Assembly: GCA_009192285.1 (NCBI GenBank)
Contig: CM018605.1
Location: 2,893,247-2,957,246, forward strand
Direction: 5' to 3'
DNA from: Morchella semilibera
Lineage: Eukaryota; Ascomycota; Pezizomycetes; Pezizales; Morchellaceae
Length of the DNA: 64,000 nucleotides
Shown: positions 47,465 to 59,400 of the stretch, piece by piece
Numbering within the stretch: position 1 is the first letter of the stretch
Layout: every line of letters starts with the position of its first letter
Notes under the pieces: model-generated
Told to the model about the DNA's origin: nothing
The model's database searches: none
Seen by the model: the letters and a program-made list of their open reading frames with translations, nothing else
Program-made: the position numbers and the translations under genes

Positions 47465-49300
47465 ATGAAAATATATCTCGTGAGAATCAGAGAGAGAACA
47501 GAAGGGGGCGCTCTCTATATCGAGCGGAAGCCCGACGCAACAACCGAGGATGATTATATCGCAATATCACACGTCTGGGGTGATCCTGCGACTATCCAAA
47601 AGACGGAGATTGATGGTGTTGGTACTGTCGAGCTCAGTCCCGGTAAAAAGGATATTCTGGCTATCCTCCGGGAGCCAGACATCTGTGGAGAGAGCTGGTT
47701 CTGGATGGACTTATTCTGCATCGACCAGAGACCCAGTGCGACTATCAGCATCTCAGAACAGCTCATGGCAATCCCGCACATTTACAAATCAAGCACGGTA
47801 ATGAAGATCCTCATTGAATCTCCCGTTTGTATTAATTGGCAAACAACTGCAGCCAGAGTGGCCGGCAACCCGGAAACAGATAGGGAAGTCTTCTACGAGG
47901 AGGAGCTCCGTCACTCCCGGAAATGCCCCAACATGCTTCTTCTCGACCCCTGGTTCGACAGACTATGGACTCGACAGGAAGGCCTCTATGCGAGGGATAT
48001 CAAAGTTATCCCACTCAACATAGTTCAATGTACCCGATTAACCACGAGAAGAGCTGATGGAGATAGATGGGTTACGGAGGGGGCCGTCCGTGTCAAGCGG
48101 GCACTTGTGCACGAGTTCATTACCGATAAACTGGCGTACCACGGTTTACCGCAGAGTCGGGCTAATGTTATCCTCCGGCTACATTTCGACCTACTCTACA
48201 AGCAACATGTGCGTATGCAGGAGTACTCCACTGTTCCTGGTCCTCATGAAAACTATTCCCCTTTTGGGGAAGTGTGGAGGAGCGGGCGCCAGACAGCGAA
48301 ACCGCGGGACTATGTCCTTGCTGTTTTTCCGGACATTGCTGGCTACCAGGTGCCCCGAAACCCTAGGGCTTTGACTTTTAAGCAATTGCTTGTCGATGCC
48401 ATCCAACAGTTTGCGGCCATACGACAGCGTATAGCATTCGTTTCGAAAGTGCCGCTAGGTATGATGGTAGCGTCTTGCTCGAATGACTGCGCAAAACCTT
48501 GGATACACGAGTCCCCGGTGGATACGACTGAGGCTTATGACTCATTGTATGGTATTATTCTGCCTCACGCTATTGAAGATGGCAAGATTTGTAAGGTCCG
48601 TGTCATGGTCGACCCTGTGACCCAGAATGCGATGGAATCTATCGACTTCCGCAGGAATGCACTACCAGACCTTGTGAGCCTGTGGGAGTCGACAGCAGGT
48701 ATCATCGAGCATGCATCATTCGGGGCTATCTCTGGGCCATGCTCTGGAGGGTCGGGGCGATTCCAGACAAAACTCGACCTTCTACAGCGATACTTTGCCC
48801 ATGAATTTGCTAAGCTCGCAATCGCAAGATTCGCCGCGAATCCTGACCTGCGACAACACGGCATTGTCAAGTTGGAAAGTCTACAGGTCCCGGACAACGA
48901 ATTCTCCCTCGAGCTCAAGCGCTTTCTGGCTTGTCTTGTGTGCTCTACAACAATGCGTACCGCAGATGCAGTCCTGGAGGTGGCCGATTTTAGATTTGTC
49001 CCATCGCCTTATGGAAAGCTGATTACTTTGGTCAATAAAGTCTTTTTGCGCGATGACACTCAAAGCTTCATGCTGGTTAGCACAGGAAATACTCAACTTC
49101 ACGGTCTACAGGTCGCAGTCAAGGCTGAGAAGCGCGGGTTCTGTCATATCGTTGGGAAAACCATGATTCCGGCGGTCCGAGTCGACTCAAAACAACCATC
49201 GCCCAACACAAACTTTTTGATAGCAGAAGGTTACAAAGGTACGTCCGGAGATGGTATCAGGTTCGATGAAACCTCTTCTTTGTCCTTGGGACCCTACTAA
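47465..49300 (+). CDS. HET-domain (heterokaryon incompatibility) protein
   Basis: Single exon, 611 aa, from the first ATG (MKIYLVRIRERTEGGALYIE). The HET domain spans about residues 30-175 with its three usual blocks: YIAISHVWGD (31-40), WFWMDLFCIDQ (about 78-88) with IPHIYKSSTVMKIL, and WFDRLWTRQEG (about 163-173). HET domains have a TIR-like fold and trigger regulated cell death when activated by an allelic or non-allelic partner, often an NLR. The remaining 430 residues are the variable C-terminal part; no other domain is recognised there. The frame is uninterrupted and ends ...SLSLGPY, so the gene looks intact. An NLR gene lies 11 kb away. An HET partner in cis is common in fungi, but the distance here makes a functional pair only a possibility. 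Confidence 0.88.
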   Translation: MKIYLVRIRERTEGGALYIERKPDATTEDDYIAISHVWGDPATIQKTEIDGVGTVELSPGKKDILAILREPDICGESWFWMDLFCIDQRPSATISISEQLMAIPHIYKSSTVMKILIESPVCINWQTTAARVAGNPETDREVFYEEELRHSRKCPNMLLLDPWFDRLWTRQEGLYARDIKVIPLNIVQCTRLTTRRADGDRWVTEGAVRVKRALVHEFITDKLAYHGLPQSRANVILRLHFDLLYKQHVRMQEYSTVPGPHENYSPFGEVWRSGRQTAKPRDYVLAVFPDIAGYQVPRNPRALTFKQLLVDAIQQFAAIRQRIAFVSKVPLGMMVASCSNDCAKPWIHESPVDTTEAYDSLYGIILPHAIEDGKICKVRVMVDPVTQNAMESIDFRRNALPDLVSLWESTAGIIEHASFGAISGPCSGGSGRFQTKLDLLQRYFAHEFAKLAIARFAANPDLRQHGIVKLESLQVPDNEFSLELKRFLACLVCSTTMRTADAVLEVADFRFVPSPYGKLITLVNKVFLRDDTQSFMLVSTGNTQLHGLQVAVKAEKRGFCHIVGKTMIPAVRVDSKQPSPNTNFLIAEGYKGTSGDGIRFDETSSLSLGPY

Positions 49301-50300
49301 AGCCCGGCCCAATGTTCACCGGAAGCGCCTGTAAGCCCCATCCTTCTCTTAGTTACTATGTAAACGTCTGGCTAGGCTACTAACCGCGCCCAGGTCAACT
49401 CCTACCATCGGATACTGTGGCGGCATAGCTACGGCTTCGAACAGGCTGTGGTCACTATTACGTGCGAGGGGTGGTTAGCGTGCAGTTGTAGATTTGGGAA
49501 AACTGCCATTTTGGTTCTGTCTGTTAGTGGAGTGGAAAGAGTGGAGATTAGCTTCCCTAAATTGATTCTGATCACTATAGAGTTGATGATAATGAATTTA
49601 GACGTAGGTTGGGGCCGTCCAAGATTACTTAGGCCTGCAAAAGGTTTGCAAGGCCTGGCAGAAGCCCTCTCATATAATTTCCCCTGATGTAGAAACACGG
49701 CTACATGTAAAAATGAAAAGGACTGGTTGCTAACTCAACTGACAACCGGCACCATAATATTCTAATATCCTACCTAGAGTACCCAGTAGAAAACCCTCTA
49801 TCACCTATAATTTCCTCCACTATAACGGCTGGTATAGCTTCTTCGGCTTGGGGCGGCGCTGCGGCTTGAGCTCTAGGCGGCGGTGAGGCTTCAATATCGC
49901 TCGGTAGTGGGGGGTGTGGCTTGATTATATCTCGGCAGCGGCGGTGCGGCTGGAGCGACTGCGGCTTGAGACATTACGGGTTCACTGAGAGCGGCAGTGT
50001 TGTGGAGTCTTGGGGATGGTGGACAAGACATTGTGTAGACAGGAGATATCTGCAGACTACCGCATTAACTGGCGAGAGCGAGAAGGGCAAAAAGAGGTCC
50101 AAATAAGGTGTGGCACTAAACACAAGGATTGATAGCTGGTGGCAACTTCCCAAATAGCTTTTTTCTGCCACCGGCCACCCCACCACAACCCACCCCATCA
50201 CAACTGAGGTCCTCCTGTCGCCACCAAAGAAAAGTCAACAGGTATCATTATTCATTCTATTCCATCAAATGAACATTTGCTAATGCTGTCTAGATAACCC
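49301..50300. other. gene-free stretch
   Basis: No supported gene; includes GCGGCTTGAG-type imperfect repeats at about 49850-49975. Confidence 0.5.
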
Positions 50301-50324
50301 CTACTCAACCCCATTTAGTCTCGC

Positions 50325-50455
50325 TGTTTCGCTCCGTTTCGTTTCGCCGTTTCGCCGCTCGGTTTCGTTTCGTTCGGTTTCGTCGTTTCGTTCGGTTTCA
50401 ACGTTTCGTTCAGTTTCGCTGTTTCGCTGTTTCGCTGTTCTACTGTTTCGCATCT
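50325..50455. repeat. TTTCG-rich low-complexity tract
   Basis: Irregular repeats of GTTTCG/CGTTTCG/GGTTTCG. On the opposite strand it reads as a Glu/Arg/Thr-rich frame, which I take as an artefact of composition. Confidence 0.8.
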
Positions 50456-50850
50456 TGCCACTTAGTACCAGATGCCGTGAACCAGCACTGCCTTTGGGGG
50501 GGACCTTTTCCTGAGTGGCGTTGCTTATAGAGGAGAGCACTTGAGAGAAAGGTCTTTGCTTATGCAAGAACTATAGTTTATGGTTGATATGCTTGGTATA
50601 TAAATGAGCGGAAATCTTTAGTTTGGAAAGGCAGCACCCGCTCAGGACAGGTCAAGCAATCTGCAAGCTATCTATGGATATATCTTTTCTTCTCAATGGT
50701 GCGGGCTCAGAGAAGAACCCCTCAGGCTTGGACACAACAGTTACAATAGGCCAGCGGGTACTTTTATCAACTCTTAATCCAAATCAACCCATCTCGAGTT
50801 TATTAACCCTCAATAACCCCTCCCTCAAACGGTGTCATCCAAATGAATCC

Positions 50851-51091
50851 ACTCATTGGCTGTGGATTTCCACTCTGTCAATGAACATGATACCACTCAT
50901 TGGCTGTGAGCGATCACAATGCTAATGAACACTGGTATATCATCTCGCATCTGTTTGGCTGTGGGGTTCCACTCCGCCGGCAATTGTGTGTAGATGCCTA
51001 TGTTTGACTAAGGGAAACCTCTATACCAATCGTTCAAGTAATTGTCTGTGGGAAACCACTAGGTCAATCGCTATTGGGATTTTATGTTACA
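50851..51091. repeat. 240-bp dispersed repeat, copy 1 (pair with 63755-64000)
   Basis: Starts CATTGGCTGTGGATTTCCAC and ends TCGCTATTGGGATTTTATGTT. About nine tenths identical by eye to 63755-64000, in the same orientation. Confidence 0.85.
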
Positions 51092-51119
51092 ATCGATCAA
51101 CTTGAGGGTATATCTTCTT

Positions 51120-51725
51120 TTCACTATACTTTGCTAACTATCAGAGGACTCGGACCTTTGTGCTTGTAGTGGGGATGGCAAAAGGAGGTTTAGAATCTTG
51201 ATGTACTTAAATTCTACTGCGCTACATCTCACTTCCGCTGACCGTTTGAAATTGATAGCTCAACTTCAAATATGTTTAAGTTGGGACTCAGTAACGATGA
51301 AGAGGGATTTGGAGCTTTCAAGTATTTAGATCTTACACTCTACCGCCACATTTACCTAAGGTCAACTTGGTTGATTATTTAAAACGGGCAGCTCAACCTC
51401 TGGCAATACCGAAGGTATTAAATATGGAGTTAAGGGGTTCCGGTGGAAAAGGGGGTTGTAGCCCTTAGATATATTTCGCCATGCCCTATCTAGGTTCTGC
51501 TAACTGATTCAAATTGATAGTTCAACGTCCAAGATCTTTCAAGCTGGACTGGATAGTGGGTGTGGACGAGGGGGGTTTGGAGTTTTGAAGTATTTATCCT
51601 TGCTACATTATACTACTACACTCTACCTAAGCTCCACTAACTGTTTGAAACCGATAAATCAGCTCCCAACAGTGTCCAAAATCTTCCAGCTGAGACTGGA
51701 TAGAGGGTATTGACAAGGGGGGCAT
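51120..51725. repeat. degenerate tandem array, about four units of 150-190 bp
   Basis: Each unit carries a version of CTAACTGTTTGAAATTGATA, then CAACTxxxAA, TTCAAGCTGGGACTGGATAG, GACGAGGGGGGTTTGGAG and TTTGAAGTATTTA. The units are diverged from each other and have no long open frame. Confidence 0.6.
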
Positions 51726-51769
51726 ATCACGGCGTACCACGGACTTCGTAGAGGAGAAGGATATTGGAG

Positions 51770-52530
51770 AATAGGTTTTCGGGTATAAGGTTTCTTTTGG
51801 GTTCTTGGAGTTTCTATGGGTTTCTGTTACACAATGTTATGAGTCATGACTGTACAGGGATTAGGAGGGGTATATATATATGTTGCTACTGACCTTTCCT
51901 TTGTTCTTTTCTTTCTCTTTCTTTTCTTACGTGTTCTTCCTGTTGTCAACCCTACGGTTTAGTTTCGTCCTTATCTTATATCTTTAAGTTCTGAATTATC
52001 ACGGCGTGTCTAACGGGAAGGGGTCGGGTTCTGGGACGAGGCGGGGTAGGCTTTCAGAGACAGAGACGGGACGGGGTCGGCTCAGGATATACCCAAGGCG
52101 AGACAGGTTTGGGTTCAGGTTCAGATTCAGATTCAGGTTCAGGGGCGAGACGAAGACAGAAGGGCCGAAGCCAAAGTCATGTATTGCTAACAGAAAGAAA
52201 ACGTTGCCTAGAGAGGCAGAAACATAGGAAAGAACGAACTCTATATATACAACTTTCCCGTTACACCGCTGACTCATACCCATGGAATCCCATAGAACCT
52301 CCCCCACTTCCGTACCACCCATACTATTCCCAATACCCATACTTCTAACCCAATACTGCCCCGTCCTCCCTAGCGCTTACATTCTATCACCCGAGCTCCT
52401 TCCTAATCCGTCATCCTACTTCCGACATCGACCGATACTATCCAACAACCCTGTCAAAACCCCATCCCCTACTACGCCCCGCAATCGTGTACCCTTCGCA
52501 CCCCCACCATACAATATACTGAGGCCAGTT
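51770..52530. repeat. compound repeat, second copy
   Basis: Left part matches 45105-45280, right part (52190-52330) matches 46240-46400 and part of 21490-22119. Between them is GGTTCAG/GATTCAG simple sequence and GACGGGACGGGGTCGG (about 52020-52145). Confidence 0.5.
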
Positions 52531-52539
52531 CGTGTCACA

Positions 52540-55340
52540 CACATACAAATTAATGCCACGCTGGACGACTACGGGTCGCATATAAATTCAACGCATCTCC
52601 AGCACTCAGGCTCGTAACTACGCTGCCAAGTACTAGGCTATAAGATCGTGTCCTTAATCTCCACCGCATCTAAGTTCCTTCCCATTGCATCTCGCACCCA
52701 CCACCTCTCCAATTCTACATGGCTGCCAGCAATGGGCGAGCGCAGTCACTCACTCCTCGTTCACACCCTTTCATGTGGAGGGTTGTACCATGGCGTGATT
52801 GTGGAGAGTGTGTTAATCTATGATTCTAAATAATACATGTATGCATGCTTTTTCAATTGCTTCATCCGCGCCTGCAACCATTCTTCTTTGTAGCATGTAA
52901 TCATGGTTTTTGTATTCCTTCATATTTACATAGAATATGCTTTTTTGACGCGTAAAATCGTGGTTTTTAGCCTTCCAAGAATTATATATCTTGGTCGCAT
53001 GGAAGTTATTAGGAGGCCACGCGCAGATAGCTCCCGCCTCTATACTCACTGCCACTCTATAGGAGCCAATCAGTAAGCCACACCCATAAGCCTTCTTTCC
53101 GTGCATGAGCGGGCATGGGCGGGCGCAGTGAATCCTCGTTCGTACCCTTCTACTCAGAGGAATGCATCATGGTGGGATTCTAGAGCGAGTAATGATTTAT
53201 GGTTCTGTATCAAATGTATGCTATTTTGACTCTTTCATATCTAAATGAAGACGTATTTTTTCACGTCACACACATAGAAAGAACTGCCAAGCTGGACAAC
53301 TACGGGTCGTATACAAATTCAACGCACCCCGTCACCGAAGCTCACCACCATGCTCGCAACCACGCTCGCCTCCACACCATGGGAGCTATTAAGGAACCGC
53401 ACCCATATAGCTCCCTGCCTCTGCACTCACCTCCACACCACGGAAGCCATTAGGAAGTCACACCTACATGGCCTATTACTGGGTACGGACGGGCGTAGTT
53501 AGCTATAAGGAGTGAGTGATAATCTATGACGATCCATCAAATGCATGTTTTTTTAGCTCCTTTAATTCCATACAAAAACATGCTCTTTCTGGGCGTTGAA
53601 ATGTCCTTTCCTGTCACATGGAAGCCATGAGGGAGCCATGCCCAAACGGTTCCATGCCTCTCCACAGACCTCCGCAACATGGAAGCCAGACCCAAATACT
53701 TCCCTGCTCCTTCACTCGCTCACACGCCCTTGCAGCCATTATGGAGCCACATCCAAATGGCTTCCTGCTTCTCCACTCGCTTCCACACCATTGCAGCTAT
53801 TTCAAAGCCACACATACGCCTCCTACTTCTACACCCACTCCCACACCTTGGAGCCCACGATGGGGCCACAACCGTATGCCATGCTGCTAGCGTCGGGCAG
53901 GTACAGTGAATCCACGTTCGCATCCTTCCATGTGGAGTCCCTATTCTAAAGCGGATAATAATCTATGTTTCTAAATCGAACGCATGGTTTCATCTATGCT
54001 CGGAAACATGCATTTTGGAGCATGGAATCGATGTTTTTAGACTGCTTCACATCCACATGAAATCGTGCCATTTCGGACATTTCACATGCACATGGAATCA
54101 TGCTCTTTGGCGCGTGAAAACATGTTTATTTTGGCGCATGGAAGCTATTAAGAAGCCACACGTAAGTGACCCCCTGCCTCCACACTTGCTTCCACACTAT
54201 GGGAGCCATTATGGAGCCGTACTCATATAGCTTCCTGCCTCTGCACCCACTTCCACACACTGGAAGCTATACCTAAATGGCTCCCTGCCTCTACAGTGGC
54301 TTCCGCACAATGGTAGTGATTATGGAGCCACACCCAAATGGAAGACACACCCAAATGGTTCCCCGCCTCTGCACACGCTTCCACACCATGGAAGCCCATG
54401 CGTAGCCATACATATATTGCCTACTGCCTCTATACTCGCCTACACTCGCATCCACACCCTGGAAGCCATGTTGAGGCCACAAACACATTGATCCCTGCCA
54501 GCGGCGGGCGGGCGCTGTGGATCCTCGTTCGCACCCTTTCATGTGGAGGCATACACCTTGGCACAGTATATCCTCACTCGTAGAGGCAGGCACCATAGCG
54601 CGATTATGCAGTGAGTGATAATCTATGATTCTACATCGAAGTCATGGTTTTACATTCACTTGAGAACATACCTTTTCGACTTGTTTACTTGTGCCTGGAA
54701 ACATCCTTCTTTGGGGCATAGGAACATGTGCTTTGGAGCATTGAATAGTCATTTTTACACTGCTTCGCCTGCGCCTAGAATAATGCTTTTTTAGCGCACG
54801 GAAGTCATTGGGAGCAACACCCAGATGGCTTCCAGCCTCTACACTCGCTTTCACACCCTGGAAGCTGTCAGGAGGTCATGCCCAGATGACTTCCTACCAG
54901 CGGCGGGCGGACGCAGTTAAGGAGTCACAATTAATGCTGTAAACTAAAAAACAAAAAAACAGTTAAGGAGTCACGGTTCTGAGGCGAGTGATAATAGATG
55001 ATTCTGAATTCTTTTTCAATCGATTCGCATCCACATGGGGACCGGCTTTTTTGATGTATGAAAACATCCTTTTTTGGAGTATGGAACCGTGGTTTTTACA
55101 CTGCTAGGAATCATCCTTTTTTGGCGCATAGAAACCATGGAAGCCATATCCAAATTCCTGCCACAACACTCGCTTCCACACCATGGAAGTGATTATGGAG
55201 CCACACTCATATGGCTTCCTGCTTCCGTGCCCGCTTCCATACCCAGGAAGCGATTATCGAGGCAGAATCATATGGGCTCCTGGTAGCGACGGGCGCAGTG
55301 AGTCCTCGTTCCCACTCTTTTATATGAAGCCGCGATTCTG
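52540..55340. repeat. higher-order satellite-like array
   Basis: A block with CAGTGAATCCTCGTTCGCACC, ...CATGTGGAG..., GATTCTGGAGCGAGTGATAA and ATCTATGATTCTAAATC recurs at about 52735, 53112, 53500 (partial), 53893, 54504, 54960 (partial) and 55288. Between these blocks lie many copies of a shorter unit: GGAGCCACACCCAAATGGCT, TCCTGCCTCTACACTCGC, TTCCACACCATGGAAGCCAT. A further duplicated segment (GACTACGGGTCG...AATTCAACGCA) lies at 52555-52610 and 53290-53330. No protein is supported: frames are short and broken. Confidence 0.7.
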
Positions 55341-55755
55341 GAGCGAGTGATTCTTCATATAAATAATCCAAATACAGATATGCGGGCGGGCGGTAAAATT
55401 ATTCATTAGTTTTTTTGGAGTCGGAGACATATGTACATACAAAATGTGGGTACATGTACTTGAATATACCGTACATGTAAGTATACCCCTGCCTTAGCCG
55501 TATTGTTGGCCTCCCTACGGGAAGAACAAGCTGTCCATCCTAGAAAACATATCTGGCTAGCTACCCGCCTCCCTACCCCTCCTCTTACACTCCTATTCCA
55601 TCACCTCCATCTTCATCCATCAACCAGTGATCTCAATCAAATGGCTCATTCCATCAACTGGACTCTTAACATGGGCCCGGATACATGAATGGTGTCTGAT
55701 ACACAAGATGAATTTTCGATTCTTATCGCTCCTCTTTGGCTGTGGGAAACCGTTA
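55341..55755. other. flank of the retrotransposon
   Basis: No gene. The last 25 bp (CTCTTTGGCTGTGGGAAACC) belong to the TTGGCTGTGG repeat family into which the element inserted; CGTTA at 55751-55755 is the left target duplication. Confidence 0.6.
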
Positions 55756-56335
55756 TGTAAAGGGATATCCCGAAGAGTCTTGGGATATGGCTAGTGCTAA
55801 GCAATAGTTCTGTAGCGTTTAAACTTTGTAATTTGATAAACCGGATTCCGCTCGCTTGAGTTCTTGAAGGATGATGATTCCAACAAGACGAGGGCAATCA
55901 GGCTTCTATTTATACATGAGTGGCTCAAGGCCTAGACGAGTCTTCTATCTAAGATCACGCCATAATTCCTTCCATAACATTCTATCTTCGCAACCCTGCC
56001 CGATTCCATACATCGGCGGTGCTTCCTAAAACCACCCATACTATCCGCGACCGTGTAACTTGCCAAGAGCCAAGGCGTCAATACAATAGGACGTTAGAGG
56101 TGCTAAGCACCCTACCCCGCTTCTATGCTTTTTCAGGGAGAGTCTCCCACATGCGATAGAACGTGTAAGCCAACAAGCCCATGCTATTGCGACGCACCCC
56201 TCATGGATGGCGCAACCCCATTATATTTAGCCAAGACCCTTGTTGGTTACCCGACCGACTCTCTTCACAACTCATCACTCTAAACCCACGCCCATTATAA
56301 CACCCTTAACACAACACCCCGGATATCCTATAACA
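55756..56335 (-). repeat. 3' LTR
   Basis: 580 bp, TGTAAAGG...CCTATAACA on the plus strand. On the minus strand it holds TATAAATA (55907-55914). Confidence 0.93.
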
Positions 56336-56350
56336 CTACTCCCCCTCCTA
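56336..56350 (-). promoter_or_regulatory. polypurine tract
   Basis: On the minus strand the bases just before the 3' LTR read TAGGAGGGGGAGTAG, a purine-rich run of the type used to prime plus-strand DNA synthesis. Confidence 0.75.
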
Positions 56351-56430
56351 AGACGTCGTCCCCGACCGTTAAAACCTCTGTATGGAAAAAACCCTGTGGG
56401 AAAACCCATACGCGAGGAAAGGTATCAGGA

Positions 56431-59400
56431 CTACTCTTCAAGTAACCGTCGTCGCTTATGAGTCCGTCTGACTCCCGATGCGAGGTCCTGGCTTCCTTGA
56501 CTGCGAGTATGAGGGTGAGCCTTAGTGACAGGTTTGGCGTTCTCATCAGCCAAGGCTTCCTGTGGTTCCGGTGTTGCGAGTCGTTTACGGGTGTTCTGTT
56601 GCCTACTCGGATCCGAATCTTCACGATAAGGTCGAAGCAACATCTCGTGGAACACGTTGTGTATCTTCCATTCTACCGGAAGGTCCAAACGATACGCTCG
56701 ATTGCCGATTTTGGCGACAACTTCGAATGGTCCTGTAAACTTATCTGACCACTTGTTGTAACCGCCGAGGTTCCTAGTGTCTAAAAGAACCTTCTGTCCT
56801 GGTATAAACTGTTGGACTGTTGGCCCGGGTCGTGACGCCATTTTATCGTACGTCTTCTGAAGAGTCTCCCGTGCCAGCTCATGGGCCGATAGGATTTCAT
56901 CGAGATAGTTATTCCCGTTGTCATCCAGTCGTTCGATTTCTGCGTCCGTTGGCCAGTCTGTCCGAGGGTGAAACCCATAGTTGACATAGAAGGGTGACTG
57001 TCCGGTAGAGGAATGCTTCGCGTTGTTGTAGGCGTATTCACAGATAGGAAGGAGATCTCTCCACTTCTTACCCGTACCGGCCGTAAATGCGCGAAGGTAG
57101 GACTCCATATGCTGATTTGTCCTCTCGGTTTGGCCATCTGTTTGGGGGTGGAACGATGTTGAGAGTCTTCTACGAATCCCTAGTCGTTCCGTAACTGCCA
57201 CCCAAAAGGCCGACACGAACTGAGTACCTCTGTCTGATACTATCGATCGAGGTAGTCCGTGGAAGCGCCATATGTCCTTGACAAAGGCCTGAGCGGTCTG
57301 TTCCGCATTGATACCCGTCATTGGGATGAAGTGGGCCATTTTACTAAAACGGTCTACGACAACCAACACGTTACGGTATCCCGACTTCTCTTTTGGCATT
57401 TCTACTACGAAATCCATTGAGATGTCGTTCCAGGGCGTAGTCGCTAACTCTAGGGGTTGAGGCAACGATAGGTGACGCCGTCGCTGTTTTGCTCGCTGGC
57501 AAACATCGCAGGTCTGAACGTACTTAGCGACGTCCGTGGTCATTCCAGGCCACCAGTAATTCCTATCAATCAACTCAAGGGTTTTATCCCTCCCTAGATG
57601 CCCCGCTACCGGTCTGTCATGATGATCTTCAATGACTTGCTTGACCGCATGCCCAGGCACAACCCAACGTCCATCGTGGGTGGCCGTATTCTGATCGGGA
57701 TCCCACTTTTCGTGCAGCGTGTCCTCTCCTGAGCTCGACGTCTGCCGGGTCCACCAGTCTTCCGGACACTCGCCATCAGATTGCTCATCCGGAACAATTC
57801 TGCGTGTCCATTGACTTCCTTGCTCATACCAGTCCTGTAGCGCCGAAGGCAGACCTACACCCGGTATGTGTACCCACTGACTCAATAATGTCCGTTCCGA
57901 ATGGGGGTTACTGACGATTTCGCTACCGAATGCTACCTCGGTACTTGACTTTCTTGCGAACTGTTCGATTGTAAGCAACTGTTTTACTGGTTGCTCACGA
58001 ATTACTCCCCCTTCCAGGGCGTACTCCGGACGCCGTGTCAACGCATCGGGCTTGCCGTTCTTGTCGCCTGGTCGGTAGTGGATCTTGAAGCGAAAAGGTG
58101 CTATCTTTTCGGCCCAACGAGCCTGCCTTCTGGACAGCTTCTTGGTCGTTGTGAAGTACTGAAGGTTTTGGTGATCAGAATATATCTGGATAGGTATGTC
58201 CGTACCTTCCAGCCAGTGTCTCCAAGTCAAGAGAGCAGAAACTATCGCGAGCATCTCTTTATCATAGATCTCGTAGTTGACCTCTGCCTCGTTGAACTTG
58301 CGAGAGTGATATGCCACCGGATGCAACATACCATCATCGAACACCTGGGATAGGATCGCGCCTTCAGCCCAGTCGCTGGCATCAGTTTCAAGGACAGCCT
58401 GGCGATGTTCGTCATAGTGTCGGAGGATTGGAGCGGTGGTGAATCTCTTCTTGAGTTCGGTGAAAGCATCCTGCTGCTCCCGACCCCATTTCCAGACGGC
58501 GTTCTTCTTCAGGAGATCGGTCATAGGTCTACACACTTCTGAGTAGCCGTAGATGAACCGTCGGAGGAAGTTGGCGAATCCCAAGAAACACTGAAGCTCC
58601 TTCACCTTGGTTGGCGCCAGCCACTCGGTGATAGCCTTCACCTTTTCTGGTGAGACCTGGGTTCCCGTACCTGATAGCTTGAATCCTAGGAATTCTACCT
58701 CCGTTTGGAACCAAGCCGTCTTTTTCAGGTTGCCGAATAAATGGTGTTGTCGTAGCCGCTCCAGCACCCTGCGCACCAGAGCAATATGCTCTTCTCTAGA
58801 CTTGGAATATATCAGGATATCATCCAAGTATACCACTAGGCCTTGATCTAACAGATCCTTGAATATCGTGTTGACCATCGCTTGGAACGTTGCTGGCGCG
58901 TTCGTCAAGCCGAAGGGCATCACCTTGTATTCAAAATGGCCATATTTGGTTCGGAAAGCTGTCTTCCACTCCTCTCCTTCGGCGATCCTTACTAGGTTAT
59001 AACCGTTCTTGAGATCTATCTTGGTGAAGAAGAGAGCTCCCTTCGTCGAGTCTGCCAACTCAGCCATGAGTGGCAGCGGGTATCGGTTCTTGACTGTGAC
59101 GGCGTTTAGTCCGCGGTAGTCGACGCATAACCGTAATGACCCATCTGGTTTAGGGACGAAGAGGATTGGTGCCGCTGCTGGGCTCGAAGACGGGACAATT
59201 TTACCTGCCGCTAACATCTCGTCCAGGTATTCCCTCAGCGCTTTCTGTTCCGGGGGGCTCAACGGGTAGATCGGGCCCCACGGAGGCTGGCTTCCGTCTA
59301 TCAGAGGAATCGTATGATCCCACTGTCCATGTTCCGGCAGGCGGCCTGCTCCGTCTAAGGAGAACACGTCTGCGTAGTCTTGGAACTCTGCCGGGATAGC

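Noticed and set aside
50301-50567. Minus-strand frame rich in ERN/TERRNGETK
   Set aside because: Produced by the TTTCG simple repeat.
53596-54596. Repeated short frames (MEAxxxPxSSLPLHSxPHHGSH type) in the satellite-like array
   Set aside because: Periodic nucleotide repeats give similar short frames in every unit; they are broken and lack a common start or splice sites.
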